The translations under genes and the position numbers were made by a program. From Mycolicibacterium sp. YH-1 (lineage in GTDB: Bacteria > Actinomycetota > Actinomycetes > Mycobacteriales > Mycobacteriaceae), in NCBI RefSeq assembly GCF_022557175.1, contig NZ_CP092915.1:3472001-3536000 (forward strand): a DNA stretch of 64,000 nt. Direction: 5' to 3'. Of the stretch, positions 34,740 through 44,047 are shown piece by piece (positions within the stretch are counted from its first letter, which is position 1; the number at the start of each line of letters is the position of its first letter). The notes below the pieces were generated by a model that ran no database searches, had not been told where the DNA came from, and saw only the letters and a list, made by a program, of their open reading frames with translations.

Positions 34740-36119
34740 CTACGACACCGATTCCGTTTCCCCGTAACCCTCTTCCTGGTGAATCATGTTGGGATGCACC
34801 AATTTCAACCAGGTGTACGGATGCTCAGGTGATGTCGTGCTCCCCAGGGTGAAGGTTCGGTCGGTACGGCGGGCGCGGGCGATCGTGGCCAGCCAGGATG
34901 CGACGGTGCTGATGCGGTTCTCAATGCCGGTCAGGAAGGCGATGTGGATGAATCCCCAGGCCAGCCAGCCGACAAATCCGGCGAGTTTGACGGGACCTAC
35001 CTGCAACAACGCGTGGCCCCGGCTGATGTAAGCCGCCGAGCCGAGGTCGCGGTAGCGGTACGGTCGACGAGCCTTGCCTGCGAGGTCGCGACGCACGCAG
35101 GCGGCGGCGTGAATGCCACCCTGCATCGCGTTCTCGGCAACGCCCGGCAGGTGGTCGCGGCCGACGAGGTCGCCGACGACGAAGACCTCCGGATGGCCGG
35201 CCACGGAGAGGTCGGGTTCCACCGCGATCCGCCCAGCGTGGTCGGAGGATGCCCCCAGGGCCTCTGCTGCGCGCCGCGCGAAGGGCACGGCCTCGACACC
35301 GGCAGTCCAGAGAATGGTCCGCGCCGAGTACTCGTCGGAAGGGCCGCCGGACTTCGGAGTGACGGTGATTCCATCACGACGAACGTCGGTGACATGCACA
35401 CCGAGGTGCAGTTCAACACCTAGCTTCTGCAGTATTCGGGTGGCCTTGTGAGTGAGGTCCGGGGTGAAGCTGTCGAGAACACGGTCGCCGCCATCGAAGA
35501 GCATTACGCGCGCATCCTCGGGCTGGATGCTGTGGAATTCCTTGGCCAGGGCGCGAGTGGCCATCTCTCGAATCTGCCCCGCCAACTCCACACCGGTCGG
35601 TCCGCCGCCCGCTATCGCGAAGGTGAGCCAGGCGTCTCGCTCGGGCCCAGGGGGCAGCGTTTCGGCCATCTCGAACGCACCGAACAGCCGCCGACGAACG
35701 CTCAGTGCGTCGTCCAGGGTTTTCATCCCCGGTGCCCACTGGGCGAACTCCTCGTGTCCGAAATATGCCTGCCTCATCCCGACAGCGACGATCAACACGT
35801 CGTAGTCGATCACGAAGGTGGTGTCATCTGGGCGGCGAGCAGTGACCCGACGCGCATCCGCGTCAAGGTCGAACGCTTCGCCGAGCAGTGTGGTGACGTT
35901 GCGGTGTCGCGCGAGTTCCTCCCGCAGCGAACGGCTGATCTGACCAATACTCAGTGTCCCGGTGGCACATTGATAGAGCAGCGGCTGGAACACGTGGCAC
36001 GCGGCACGGTCAAGCAGCGTGACCTCGACATCGACGTCACCGAGCCTGCGGGCACAGAACAGCCCTCCGAAACCGCCACCGATGATCAGGACCTTCGGTC
36101 GACCGTTGCTCGTCACCAC
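34740..36119 (-). CDS. Type II NADH dehydrogenase-like flavoprotein
   Basis: 459 residues. The FAD-binding Rossmann motif is IIGGGFGGLFCARRLG at 12-27, the NADH-binding one IAGGGPTGVELAGQI near 170, and the second FAD contact VFVVGDLVGRD near 315. A C-terminal amphipathic region (VKLAGFVGWLAWGFIHIAFL) would dock it on the membrane, as in NDH-2 enzymes that pass electrons from NADH to menaquinone. Length and layout fit mycobacterial Ndh paralogues. Start is one of two consecutive GTG codons at 36119. Confidence 0.9.
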   Translation of the reverse strand: MVTSNGRPKVLIIGGGFGGLFCARRLGDVDVEVTLLDRAACHVFQPLLYQCATGTLSIGQISRSLREELARHRNVTTLLGEAFDLDADARRVTARRPDDTTFVIDYDVLIVAVGMRQAYFGHEEFAQWAPGMKTLDDALSVRRRLFGAFEMAETLPPGPERDAWLTFAIAGGGPTGVELAGQIREMATRALAKEFHSIQPEDARVMLFDGGDRVLDSFTPDLTHKATRILQKLGVELHLGVHVTDVRRDGITVTPKSGGPSDEYSARTILWTAGVEAVPFARRAAEALGASSDHAGRIAVEPDLSVAGHPEVFVVGDLVGRDHLPGVAENAMQGGIHAAACVRRDLAGKARRPYRYRDLGSAAYISRGHALLQVGPVKLAGFVGWLAWGFIHIAFLTGIENRISTVASWLATIARARRTDRTFTLGSTTSPEHPYTWLKLVHPNMIHQEEGYGETESVS

Positions 36120-36137
36120 CCCGAGGCTAGCCGCTGA

Positions 36138-38458
36138 TCAGTCGCGCGCGAGTATCGCGCCCATACGCCGCTCCAAATCGACGTATGCATCGTCGCCGAC
36201 ATCGAACGTCACCTTGAAGATGCGTCCACCGGTGAACGCGAAGCCGGGCGAGTACTCCGTCGACACCGGGTCCGCGCTGTCGCGCCCCACGGCCACGCCC
36301 TCGCCGCACAATGCGTAGTGGCCGCTCTGGGTGCGGAAGTCCGCGCGTCCGACGGCCTCGTCATCGACGTAGAGCGTCATCGCTCCAAGCGCCTCCAGCC
36401 TGTCGCTGATCGACTTCTTGGCGAAGTCCACACCGACGACATGTCGTCCCGGATCGGGCAACGGACAACTCAGCTTCTGTTCGGGCGCGATGCCGAGGAA
36501 GTTGTATACGAAACTCAACACGCCGTTCTTCACGAACATCGTGTATCCGCCGAAGCGTGATCCCTGCGACACGATCACGCCGGTGCTGGCCTTGGTGAAC
36601 TCGACCTCGGCGAGGATCTTGAACGACGACCCGAGGGTTCTGGCGGCCGACGCCTCGGGTACCTCGCTCGTATCGGGGTAGTAGGTGTAGCGGCCGTCCT
36701 CGGGCGGAGCCACCTTGTACTCCAGTGCGTGAATCCCTTCCACACCGTAGTCATTGAGCGGCAGGACGTTGTTTCTCCTCGCCTCTGCCAGCCACATCTC
36801 GGACAGCTCCTTGACCTTCTCGGGATGCTCGGCCGCCAGGTCGTGCGCCTCGGAGCGGTCTACGTCGGTGTGGAACAGTTGCCAGCGGTCGTCGGCGAAG
36901 GCGCCCCTGTTGATCATCGGACCGTGTTCAGTCGACACCTTCCACCCGTTGTGCCACAGGCCGCGTGTGCTGAGCATCTCGTAGTACTGGGTTTCCTTGC
37001 GGGTGGGCACATCAGCGTCCTCGAAGCTGTACCGCATCGACACGCCGGCCAGCGGCGCCTGCCGAACACCGTCCACCACCTCCGGCATGGAGAGGCCGCA
37101 GCAGTCGAGGATGGTCGGGACGATATCCGTGCAGTGGTGATACTGGTCCCGCACCTCACCGCGGGCCTCGAAACCTCGGGGCCAGTGGATGATCATCGGG
37201 TCGGCCGTACCACCCGCATACTGGGAGTACCGCTTGAACATTCGATACGGCGTGCTGAACGCGACGGCCCATCCGGTCGGGTAGTGGTTGTAGGTCTCGG
37301 GCGATCCAAGCTTGTCGATCATGGCCAGATTCGACTCGACGTCGTCGGGATAGCCGTTGAAGAACCGGTTCTCGTTGACCGAACCGCTAGGGCTGCCCTC
37401 ACCCGATGCGCCATTGTCGGCGCAGTAGAAGATCAGGGTGTTGTCCAGCTGTCCCGATTCCTCGAGATAGTCGATCAGCCGCCCGATCTGGACGTCGGTG
37501 TACTCCGACAGCGCGGCATACACCTCGGCCATCCGGCTGAACAGCGTCTTCTCCTCCTCCGAGAGCGACGCCCAGGGGCGGACGCTGTCGCCCTCGATGA
37601 ACGTGCCCGGCTCCATCGGATTGAGTTCGGTCAGATCGGTATTCGGCGGCAGCACGCCCTTCTCGATCATGCGCGCGAGGGCCCACTCTCGGTACGCCTC
37701 GTAACCGTCGTCGAACTGACCCTTGTACTTCTCGATGTACTCCTTCGGCGCGTGATGCGGTGCATGGTTGGCGCCCGGGCAGTACCACATGTACCAGGGC
37801 TTGTCCGGTCGTGACTGCTTGGTATCCCGGATGAAGCCAATTGCCTTGTCGGCGATGTCCTTCGAGAAGTGGTAGCCCTCCTCGGGCGAGTAGGGCTGCT
37901 CGACGTAGTGGTTGTCCTCGATCAGCGCCGGATACCACTGGTTGGTCTCGCCGCCGATGAAGCCGTAGAACCGGTCATACCCGAGTCCCAAGGCCAGTGC
38001 TTGCGATTGGCGCCGATGTCGAAGGCGTCGACGGGTACGTTGTGGTTCTTGCCCACCCAGAACGTGCTCCAGCCCGCGTCGCGGAGCACCGTCGCGATCG
38101 TCGCGTTCTGAGGGGGGATGTGCCCGGCGTAGCCGGGAAAACCCGACGCGGACTCGGCGATGGTCCCGAAGCCGTTCTGATGGTGGTTGCGGCCAGTCAG
38201 CAGAGTGGAGCGCGTCGGCGAGCAGACCGAGGTGGTGTGCCACTGGGAGTACGTGAGTCCGTCGGCGGCCAGCCGGTCCAGCGTCGGCATGTTGATCCGT
38301 CCGCCGTACGTGGACCATGCAGCGCACCCGGTGTCGTCGTAGAGGATGACGAGTACATTCGGCGCGTCCTTTGGCGCTTTCTGGTCCAGGAAGGCATCCC
38401 AGTCGGGCGTGGAGTCGCGGATGTCCAGTGCGATCTTGCCGTTGAACTTCTCAGTCAT
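36138..38458 (-). pseudogene. Arylsulfatase interrupted by a one-base frameshift
   Basis: ATG 38458 (GAGGAG upstream) encodes an arylsulfatase N-terminus with the formylglycine motif C79-S-P-T-R and metal-binding ILYDDTG. Near 37991-37994 the frame is lost: the first frame reads NRKHWPWDSGMTG, while the correct continuation LGLGYDRFYGFIGGETNQWY is in the next frame and runs intact to 36138. Adding one base in the GGCC tract restores a roughly 773-residue enzyme. The C-terminal part has all expected elements (HAPHHAPKEYIEKY, FYCADNGASGEGS). Sequencing error is the main alternative. Operon with DUF1254 gene upstream. Confidence 0.88.
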
Positions 38459-38496
38459 GGCCGCTCCTCACAATCGTTGCGCTGTGGATCGTTCCC

Positions 38497-39969
38497 CTAC
38501 AAGCGCTGCACGTTCGGCAACTGATACGTGCCGTCCAACAGTGGATCCGTTGGGACGTACGCACGCACGATCAACGCGAACTGACTGTCCGGAGCGGGCA
38601 ACCAATTAGCCTGCGCCACCTCATCTGTCGGTGACTCGTGCGAGAGGTGCAGCGTCAGCGATCCGTCCTCGGCGAACCTCAGCTCGTTGGCGTCGAGATT
38701 GACGGTGCCGATGTTGTGCCTGCCGTTGGGGCTGTCGGCCGGCATGAAGTAGTCCTGGTCGTACATGGTGAGCGACCAGAAGCCGCCCCTTGCCGCGTCC
38801 ACCGGCGGTAGGGCATCAGGCGAAAAGGTCATGGCGTAGTGATAGCGACCGTGGAGCAACGTATCTCGGGCATCGGTACCGCGGATGAAGTACAGCGCTT
38901 CGTGAAAGTCGTTGACATAGATGTAGATCACCGCGGCCTGCGCCCGACCGAACCAGTCGGTGCCCCATAGCCCGGCGTTCTGCTGGCGCTGCCAGCCGTT
39001 GCCCATGTCGACACCCACCTGGTGGTACGTCGCCCCGTCGTGCAACTCGGTGTCGGCCTCGAGCGCGGCGTGATCGATCAGCGCCTTCCACACCGGGTCG
39101 GCCTTCCGCAGTGCGAGCAGCGTCCGTGCCTGGTCCGCCATCGGCGCGTCGTCAGCCCCGACGACGGGATTGAAGTCCAGTGCCTCCTCAAGGTCGTCCC
39201 AGAAAGCGGTGACGTCCACCGGCCGTACGCGCAGGATATCGGGGTCCGCGGTGACCATCTGTTCGGTGATCCCAGGCGGGAACACCTTGTTGCGCGCGCT
39301 CGCTTCGCAGTCGAACGTCAGCGGGCCCGGCTCGTCCTGGCCCAGCGGCACCATGCCGATCTGGTTGAGCACCGCGCGAGCCCGTGCCTTCGCCTCGGGA
39401 GTTCGTGCGGCGAAGCTGCGACCGAATACACCGGCGACATTGGTGGGCGAGTGGAGCACGTCGAGGAAGCCGGCGGGCCTTTCGCCGGTCCAGCCCGGAC
39501 CGACCAGCAGCAGCTTGCCTCCGGGCGTTCCGGACGCCGAGCCGAGCTGATGTGTCACGGTGGTGAAGAGGTCGACGATCTGAATCGTCCAGTAGTGGCC
39601 CTGCGGTACGTCCCGCGGAGTCTGGATCACGACGGCGCCCTCGGCGAGGTCGGCAAACCCGGCGCCGTAGATCGTGTCATTGTTCGGGGTGACCACTTTG
39701 CGCTGTGCGGCGGACATGTAGTCGTCGAGGTAACCCAGCCGGTTCTTCGGCGCACCGGGGAAGAGCCCCATCGTGGCACCCGGAGCCTGCATCACCTGCC
39801 AGGTATCGGTCCGTCCGAAGGTGTTGACGGCGGGATATCCCCAGTAGTACGAGATCCGTGCGAGTGATTCGACGTACTGCTCGTTGGCAAGTCGCGCACG
39901 CACGCCGGCCGCGTTGGCCAAGTCGGGATGCGCGGGGTTCATCGCCAGCGGTCTGATGGAAACGGCCAT
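38497..39969 (-). CDS. DUF1254/DUF1214 domain protein
   Basis: 490 residues. DUF1254 comes first (about 30-160: YYWGYPAVNTFGRT, then VTPNNDTIYGAGFADLAEG) and DUF1214 last (about 350-480: AVIYIYVNDFHEALYF, GFWSLTMYDQDYFM). The family is widespread in mycobacteria and often sits beside sulfatases or in envelope-stress regions, but has no known reaction. No signal peptide is seen. ATG 39969 follows GAGG. It lies 38 bp upstream of the arylsulfatase on the same strand, so the pair forms an operon. Confidence 0.9.
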   Translation of the reverse strand: MAVSIRPLAMNPAHPDLANAAGVRARLANEQYVESLARISYYWGYPAVNTFGRTDTWQVMQAPGATMGLFPGAPKNRLGYLDDYMSAAQRKVVTPNNDTIYGAGFADLAEGAVVIQTPRDVPQGHYWTIQIVDLFTTVTHQLGSASGTPGGKLLLVGPGWTGERPAGFLDVLHSPTNVAGVFGRSFAARTPEAKARARAVLNQIGMVPLGQDEPGPLTFDCEASARNKVFPPGITEQMVTADPDILRVRPVDVTAFWDDLEEALDFNPVVGADDAPMADQARTLLALRKADPVWKALIDHAALEADTELHDGATYHQVGVDMGNGWQRQQNAGLWGTDWFGRAQAAVIYIYVNDFHEALYFIRGTDARDTLLHGRYHYAMTFSPDALPPVDAARGGFWSLTMYDQDYFMPADSPNGRHNIGTVNLDANELRFAEDGSLTLHLSHESPTDEVAQANWLPAPDSQFALIVRAYVPTDPLLDGTYQLPNVQRL

Positions 39970-40102
39970 GTCGACCTCGCATGTTCGAGAGGAACTGGTG
40001 TGGCGCCCTCAACAGTCTCAGGCTAGGAGGGCTGACCGCGCAATTCTGCGAATTGGACGAGCGGGTTCGGATGCTCGGTGTCGGACTCACCTGCCAGCGC
40101 GG

Positions 40103-40816
40103 TCATGAGCCATCGAGTTCGATTATCGCGCCGAGGGTTTCGGCGATCTCCTCGACGAGGAGCCGTCCGGGTCCGTCGTAGAGTGATGAGGCGCCGGGCC
40201 CGAAGAGCGGCCAGCTGCCGCGCCCAGAGGCGTACCGCGGGTCGCCGAAGAGCACGATGACCTCCACACGTTCGGTTTCGGCGAGTTCGGTCTGTCGGGA
40301 GTGCCAGATGAGCCCAGCCAGGGCACGTCCGCGCGGGGTCTTGTTGAGCGCCGCGCCGGCCAGTCGGCGCGTGCACGGGTAGTGCTCGGCGGGGCTGGAC
40401 ACCACCTGCGGGCGGGAGAGGCCCAGCCGTTCGAGTTCGGGATCGCGCAGATCGCCGAGGGTGGCCGCGGCCGGTACCCGTAGGTGGGCCAACAGTTTCC
40501 CGCGTAGGTCACGCTCGTAGATGATGCGCCCGCCGAGCTGGTGGACGTCGTGGAAGACGGTCTCCAGCAGCGCGGCAGAGGGGGTCATCGCGAGATACAT
40601 GCTGGGCAGGCGGTCAGCGGTGGCGGGGTCGTCGATGGGGGAGAAGCGGGCGTCCCCGTATCCGGGGTTGTGCTCGTCGTAACCCCAGGTCGCGTCGTAC
40701 ACCCGGTAGAGCGGAGTGCCCGCGGGCAGGGTCGTGGTTCGCAGCCGAGGCAGCGCTGGTGCGACGGGGCACCCGTCGGGATCGGGGCAGTCGAGATCTG
40801 CTGGCGGGACGGTCAT
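40103..40816 (-). CDS. RES-domain toxin
   Basis: 237 residues. The RES domain is recognised by LYRVYDATWGY (Arg), SAALLETVFHDV (Glu) and the late Ser region GSWPLFGPGASSLYDG, the R-E-S triad in order. RES toxins such as MbcT of M. tuberculosis degrade NAD+ by phosphorolysis or hydrolysis, killing the cell unless neutralised. The N-terminal LDCPDPDGCPVAP segment is an extra Cys-containing tail. It starts 8 bp after the antitoxin stop, the expected antitoxin-toxin order. Confidence 0.9.
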   Translation of the reverse strand: MTVPPADLDCPDPDGCPVAPALPRLRTTTLPAGTPLYRVYDATWGYDEHNPGYGDARFSPIDDPATADRLPSMYLAMTPSAALLETVFHDVHQLGGRIIYERDLRGKLLAHLRVPAAATLGDLRDPELERLGLSRPQVVSSPAEHYPCTRRLAGAALNKTPRGRALAGLIWHSRQTELAETERVEVIVLFGDPRYASGRGSWPLFGPGASSLYDGPGRLLVEEIAETLGAIIELDGS

Positions 40817-40824
40817 CCGCCGCG

Positions 40825-41430
40825 TTATGCGGCTGCGGTGGACGCGAATCGCCGCGCGGCTCGGAGCACCCGGGCCGGTGCTCGGCGGGCGAGCTCCTCG
40901 GGAACATCACCGGACAGCAGAGCGGCGGGGCTGGTCAGCCAGGTCCACAGTGGCCATCCGGTGACACCCGCACCGGCGAGTGCCTCGAGCACGGGTTGCA
41001 GTTCGGGGCGGGGCTGGCCCACTTCATCGAGCTGAAACGCCGGGATCAGAGTGCGGCCGTTGTGCGTCACCGTGAACACCTCGTGGTTGTCGCGACGGCG
41101 GGTCAGCCAGGTTCGGGTGCTGGAGGTTTTCGCGTCACCGCGTAACGCCCGCAGGGTGTCATGGGTGAACACCGGCGTCGCCAGCAGCCCGTCACGGTGG
41201 GTGGCCAGCCGTTGGGCTTGGGCCAGGGTGGCTGGTGGCGTCAGCGTGACATTGCGTGACATCAGGGCGCGCAGGAGATCGGTGCGCGTTGCCGCAACGT
41301 GGTCGGCCTGCAGGACGCGGACTCTGCCAATGAGCTCGAGCCCCTCCTCGACATCACGGCGGCTCACTCCGCGCACCTCGAGGTGGTCGGCCCGTTCGGC
41401 GACCTCGTAGGCGGATTCCGCAGCGTTCAT
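40825..41430 (-). CDS. Cognate antitoxin of the RES toxin (MbcA/ParS-like)
   Basis: 201 residues. The C-terminal 45 residues (GVTGWPLWTWLTSPAALLSG, then DVPEELARRAPARVLRAARR) match the toxin-binding MbcA/ParS C-terminal domain that plugs the RES active site. The N-terminal two-thirds (EVRGVSRRDVEEGLELIGRV, then TRTWLTRRRDNHEVFTV) is longer than in classical Xre antitoxins and probably contains the DNA-binding part. ATG 41430 appears leaderless behind a clear promoter, and a 12-bp palindrome lies between the -35 and -10. Confidence 0.87.
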   Translation of the reverse strand: MNAAESAYEVAERADHLEVRGVSRRDVEEGLELIGRVRVLQADHVAATRTDLLRALMSRNVTLTPPATLAQAQRLATHRDGLLATPVFTHDTLRALRGDAKTSSTRTWLTRRRDNHEVFTVTHNGRTLIPAFQLDEVGQPRPELQPVLEALAGAGVTGWPLWTWLTSPAALLSGDVPEELARRAPARVLRAARRFASTAAA

Positions 41431-41436
41431 GTAGCA

Positions 41437-41466
41437 AGTGTAGCGCCGATATCGGCCACGCTGCAA
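41437..41466 (-). promoter_or_regulatory. Leaderless promoter and operator of the RES toxin-antitoxin operon
   Basis: On the minus strand TTGCAG (41466-41461), an 18-bp spacer and TACACT (41442-41437) form a good promoter; the ATG at 41430 lies 7 bases after the -10, so transcription should begin at the start codon. The spacer contains the perfect palindrome GCCGATATCGGC (41445-41456), ideally placed for repression by the antitoxin. Confidence 0.7.
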
Positions 41467-41490
41467 TCGCTGCACATCGTACGTCTGGCG

Positions 41491-42258
41491 CTAGCGCGTG
41501 ACCACACCGCGTGCGGCCCAGGCGCACGCTCGAAGGGTGAAACCCTCGCCCGATGGCGCCAGGCGGTCGTGCAGCCGGGACCGCAGCGCGGCTCGCTGCG
41601 ATTCCGTCAATGTCGCGGTGTAGCGCCCTGCAGGCCCCTGCCCGCCCAGGAACCCCCGCCAGTAGTCGTCGAATGAGGTGAACGTCATCTCGATGACCAA
41701 CCGCCTCTCCTCGACGCTCTCGAGCCCATGCGCACTCCACAACGCGGCCAGTTCACCGCGCCGCGACAGTGGCATCCGACGTTCGTCGGGGGCGGTTGGA
41801 TCCAGGGCAACGGCCTCGTCCCAGAACGCTCTGAGCATCTCCATACCGCCGCCGTAGTCCCAAACTGCCGCAGCGACAACACCTCCCGGTCGGGTCACGC
41901 GACTCATCTCATCCAATGCGCGGCCGGGATCGGGGACGAAGTTGAGCGAAAGCAGCGCGAGTGCGCGGTCAAATGTGGCGTCGGAGAACGGCAACGCCTG
42001 CGCGTCGGCGACTTCGAACCGTACGCTCGCACCGTCGGCGCGCACCCGCGCGTACTCGATGTACTGCTGCGCGGGATCGACGCCGGTCACCCGGGTGGCG
42101 GGCACTGCGGCGGCCGCGAATGTCAGCGCCCCGGTTCCCGAGCCGACGTCGAGTACCGCCTGACCCGCGCCGACCTCTGCGAAGTCGATCAGCAGTGGCG
42201 CCAGGCGACGACTCCACCGGCCCATGAATCCTTCATAGGCGTCGCTCTCGAAGAACAT
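41491..42258 (-). CDS. Class I SAM-dependent methyltransferase
   Basis: 255 residues from ATG 42258 (MFFESDAYEGFMGRWSR). The SAM-binding loop is VLDVGSGTGALTFAAAA, followed by the strand-2 acidic residue in VTGVDPAQQYIEYA and the LSLNFVPDPGRALDEMSRV segment of UbiE/COQ5-type methyltransferases. The substrate is unknown. Its upstream frame extension overlaps the F420 oxidoreductase spacer and was not used. It lies 43 bp after that gene on the same strand and may be co-transcribed. Confidence 0.88.
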   Translation of the reverse strand: MFFESDAYEGFMGRWSRRLAPLLIDFAEVGAGQAVLDVGSGTGALTFAAAAVPATRVTGVDPAQQYIEYARVRADGASVRFEVADAQALPFSDATFDRALALLSLNFVPDPGRALDEMSRVTRPGGVVAAAVWDYGGGMEMLRAFWDEAVALDPTAPDERRMPLSRRGELAALWSAHGLESVEERRLVIEMTFTSFDDYWRGFLGGQGPAGRYTATLTESQRAALRSRLHDRLAPSGEGFTLRACAWAARGVVTR

Positions 42259-42301
42259 GCCGTGGCCAGCGTATCGCCGGCCTGCTTCTCGGCGCCATCG
42301 C

Positions 42302-43228
42302 TCAGCGGCCGCGTTGCGGACTCGACTCGGCAATGGCGCGCCGCACTCCGGGGACGATCTCGTGCATCCAGCGGTGGATCGCCGACTCGGGCTGCCCGAG
42401 GGGAAGGTAGATCAGGCCGGCTGCGTCGTAATCGAGCACCGCTGATGTCAATTCATCGACCCACTGATCGGCGGAGCCGCCGACCCAGCGACCGTCCTCA
42501 TCACGCGGCTTCGGCAGGTCTCGGTCTGTGATCTGGCCGCCCACGTTGTAGATGGTGACGACGTCGGATGGGTCTCGGCCGGCGGCCATCGCAGCTTCGT
42601 CGATGAGTGGGCGCGATCTGGCGACGAGGGAACTCCGCCAGTCCGCGGCGTGGGCGGGTATCCAGCCGTCGGCGAGGCGGCCGGTCACCGCGAGGGATCG
42701 GGGACCCTGTGAGCCCGTCCAGATCGGGGGCGTCGGCTCCGGCGATGGGTCCGCAGCGTGCAGTTGGTAGAAGCGCCCGGCGAAGCCGACGGGTGGTCCT
42801 CCGCCGGTGAGAGCGCGCACAACCGCGATCGTCTCCTCCATGGACTGGACGGATTCGGCGGGGGAGCGCGGTGTGACGCCGAGGCGGCTCAGTTCGTCCC
42901 ACAGGCTGCCTGCGCCGACCCCGAGGATGACGCGGCGATCCGACAGGGCCGAAAGACCGGCGACAGTGCGTGCGAGTAGGGGAGCCGACCTGATCCCGAT
43001 GTTGGTGAGGTTGACCACGCCGCTGATTCGCTGTGTGGCACCCAGGATCATGCCGAGTGCGGCGTATGCGTCGACGCGGTCGGCGTAGTTGGGGTGGTCG
43101 GAGATCGACACGACGTCAAGACCGGCCGCGTCGCACGCGCGGGCTTCCGGGAGCAGCCTGCGTACGTCGGTCAGACCGGGTTCGACGCCAAGTCCCAGGC
43201 CCAACAGCACACGACTCGGCGTCTTCAT
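42302..43228 (-). CDS. LLM-class (F420-type) oxidoreductase
   Basis: 308 residues from ATG 43228 (MKTPSRVLLGLGLG). The luciferase-like TIM barrel shows SISDHPNYADRVDAYAALG, VILGVGAGSLWDELSRLG and LAVTGRLADGWIPAH, the loops that hold coenzyme F420 in this family. Likely a hydride-transfer oxidoreductase of unknown substrate. It is divergent from a TetR regulator, and the two 15-bp operator sites at 43251-43283 start 23 bp upstream of its ATG, so it is probably repressed by that regulator until a ligand appears. Confidence 0.9.
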   Translation of the reverse strand: MKTPSRVLLGLGLGVEPGLTDVRRLLPEARACDAAGLDVVSISDHPNYADRVDAYAALGMILGATQRISGVVNLTNIGIRSAPLLARTVAGLSALSDRRVILGVGAGSLWDELSRLGVTPRSPAESVQSMEETIAVVRALTGGGPPVGFAGRFYQLHAADPSPEPTPPIWTGSQGPRSLAVTGRLADGWIPAHAADWRSSLVARSRPLIDEAAMAAGRDPSDVVTIYNVGGQITDRDLPKPRDEDGRWVGGSADQWVDELTSAVLDYDAAGLIYLPLGQPESAIHRWMHEIVPGVRRAIAESSPQRGR

Positions 43229-43250
43229 CTGGATCCCACTGAAGCCATTC

Positions 43251-43283
43251 ACGAACACCGTTCTATCTACGAACAGTGTTCGT
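43251..43283. promoter_or_regulatory. Tandem 15-bp TetR operators
   Basis: ACGAACA-G-TGTTCGT at 43269-43283 is a perfect 7+1+7 palindrome. ACGAACA-C-CGTTCTA at 43251-43265 is an imperfect second copy. Their centres are 18 bp apart, between the LLM gene (start 43228) and the TetR gene (start 43303), so one regulator can close both promoters. Confidence 0.8.
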
Positions 43284-43302
43284 GTCAAGCTATGCTGATC
43301 GG

Positions 43303-44025
43303 GTGACTCCGAGAGAGCGACGCGCCGCGCGTCGCCAGATGCCAGGTCCCGAGGTCGAAGCCGGCGCCATGCGGCGGCGCCGCAAGACCACGATCACCCC
43401 CGCGCAGATCATCGACACCTCACTGAACGTCATTGCCACAGAGGGCTACGAGGCCCTGTCCATGCGCCGACTGGCGAACGCACTCGACACCGGACCCGCC
43501 TCGCTCTACGCCCACGTGGTCAACAAGGCCGACCTCGATGAGCTACTCATCGGGCGATTGTGTGCCGGGCTCTCGCTGCCCGAGCCCGATCCCAAGGTGT
43601 GGAGGGACCAACTCCGCAGTGTGTGCACCCAGATGCGCGACCAGTACTTGAGGTACCCCGGAATCTCCCGCGCGGCATACGCGATGGCCCCCACCGACCG
43701 CGAGATCGTGCGCGTGAGCGAGGGAATGCTGGCACTACTGCTCGCCGGCGGCGTGGCCCCGCAGGCCGCCGCTTGGGCGATCGATGCGCTTCTGCTGTAC
43801 GTAGCGGCCTACTGCCTGGAGATTTGCATCATGGAGCAGCGCAAGGTCCACGACGAGGCGGACTGGGTCGTCGACACAGACGAACTCCGGTCTCGACTGA
43901 GTGCTCTGCCCGCCGAGTCCTTCCCTCACACTGTCCGTTACGCAACCGAACTCACGGCCGGCCAGGGCCATGACCGCTTCGACTTCACCCTCGACCTGAT
44001 GATCGACGGCCTGGCCAACCGCTAG
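43303..44025 (+). CDS. TetR-family regulator with TetR_C-type effector domain
   Basis: 240 residues from GTG 43303. After an Arg-rich arm (RERRAARRQMPGPEVEAGAM), the helix-turn-helix ALSMRRLANALDTGPASLYA, then HVVNKADL lies at about 55-85. The C-terminal domain (WAIDALLLYVAAYCLEICIM) resembles the tetracycline-repressor type. It probably autoregulates and controls the divergent LLM oxidoreductase through the tandem operators between them. Confidence 0.92.
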   Translation: MTPRERRAARRQMPGPEVEAGAMRRRRKTTITPAQIIDTSLNVIATEGYEALSMRRLANALDTGPASLYAHVVNKADLDELLIGRLCAGLSLPEPDPKVWRDQLRSVCTQMRDQYLRYPGISRAAYAMAPTDREIVRVSEGMLALLLAGGVAPQAAAWAIDALLLYVAAYCLEICIMEQRKVHDEADWVVDTDELRSRLSALPAESFPHTVRYATELTAGQGHDRFDFTLDLMIDGLANR

Positions 44026-44047
44026 GCCGGCGCCACGAAGCAAGCGC

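Noticed and set aside
41969..42217. Additional frames within the 41491-42258 methyltransferase
   Set aside because: All are Arg/Gly/Pro-rich shadows of the methyltransferase reading frame.
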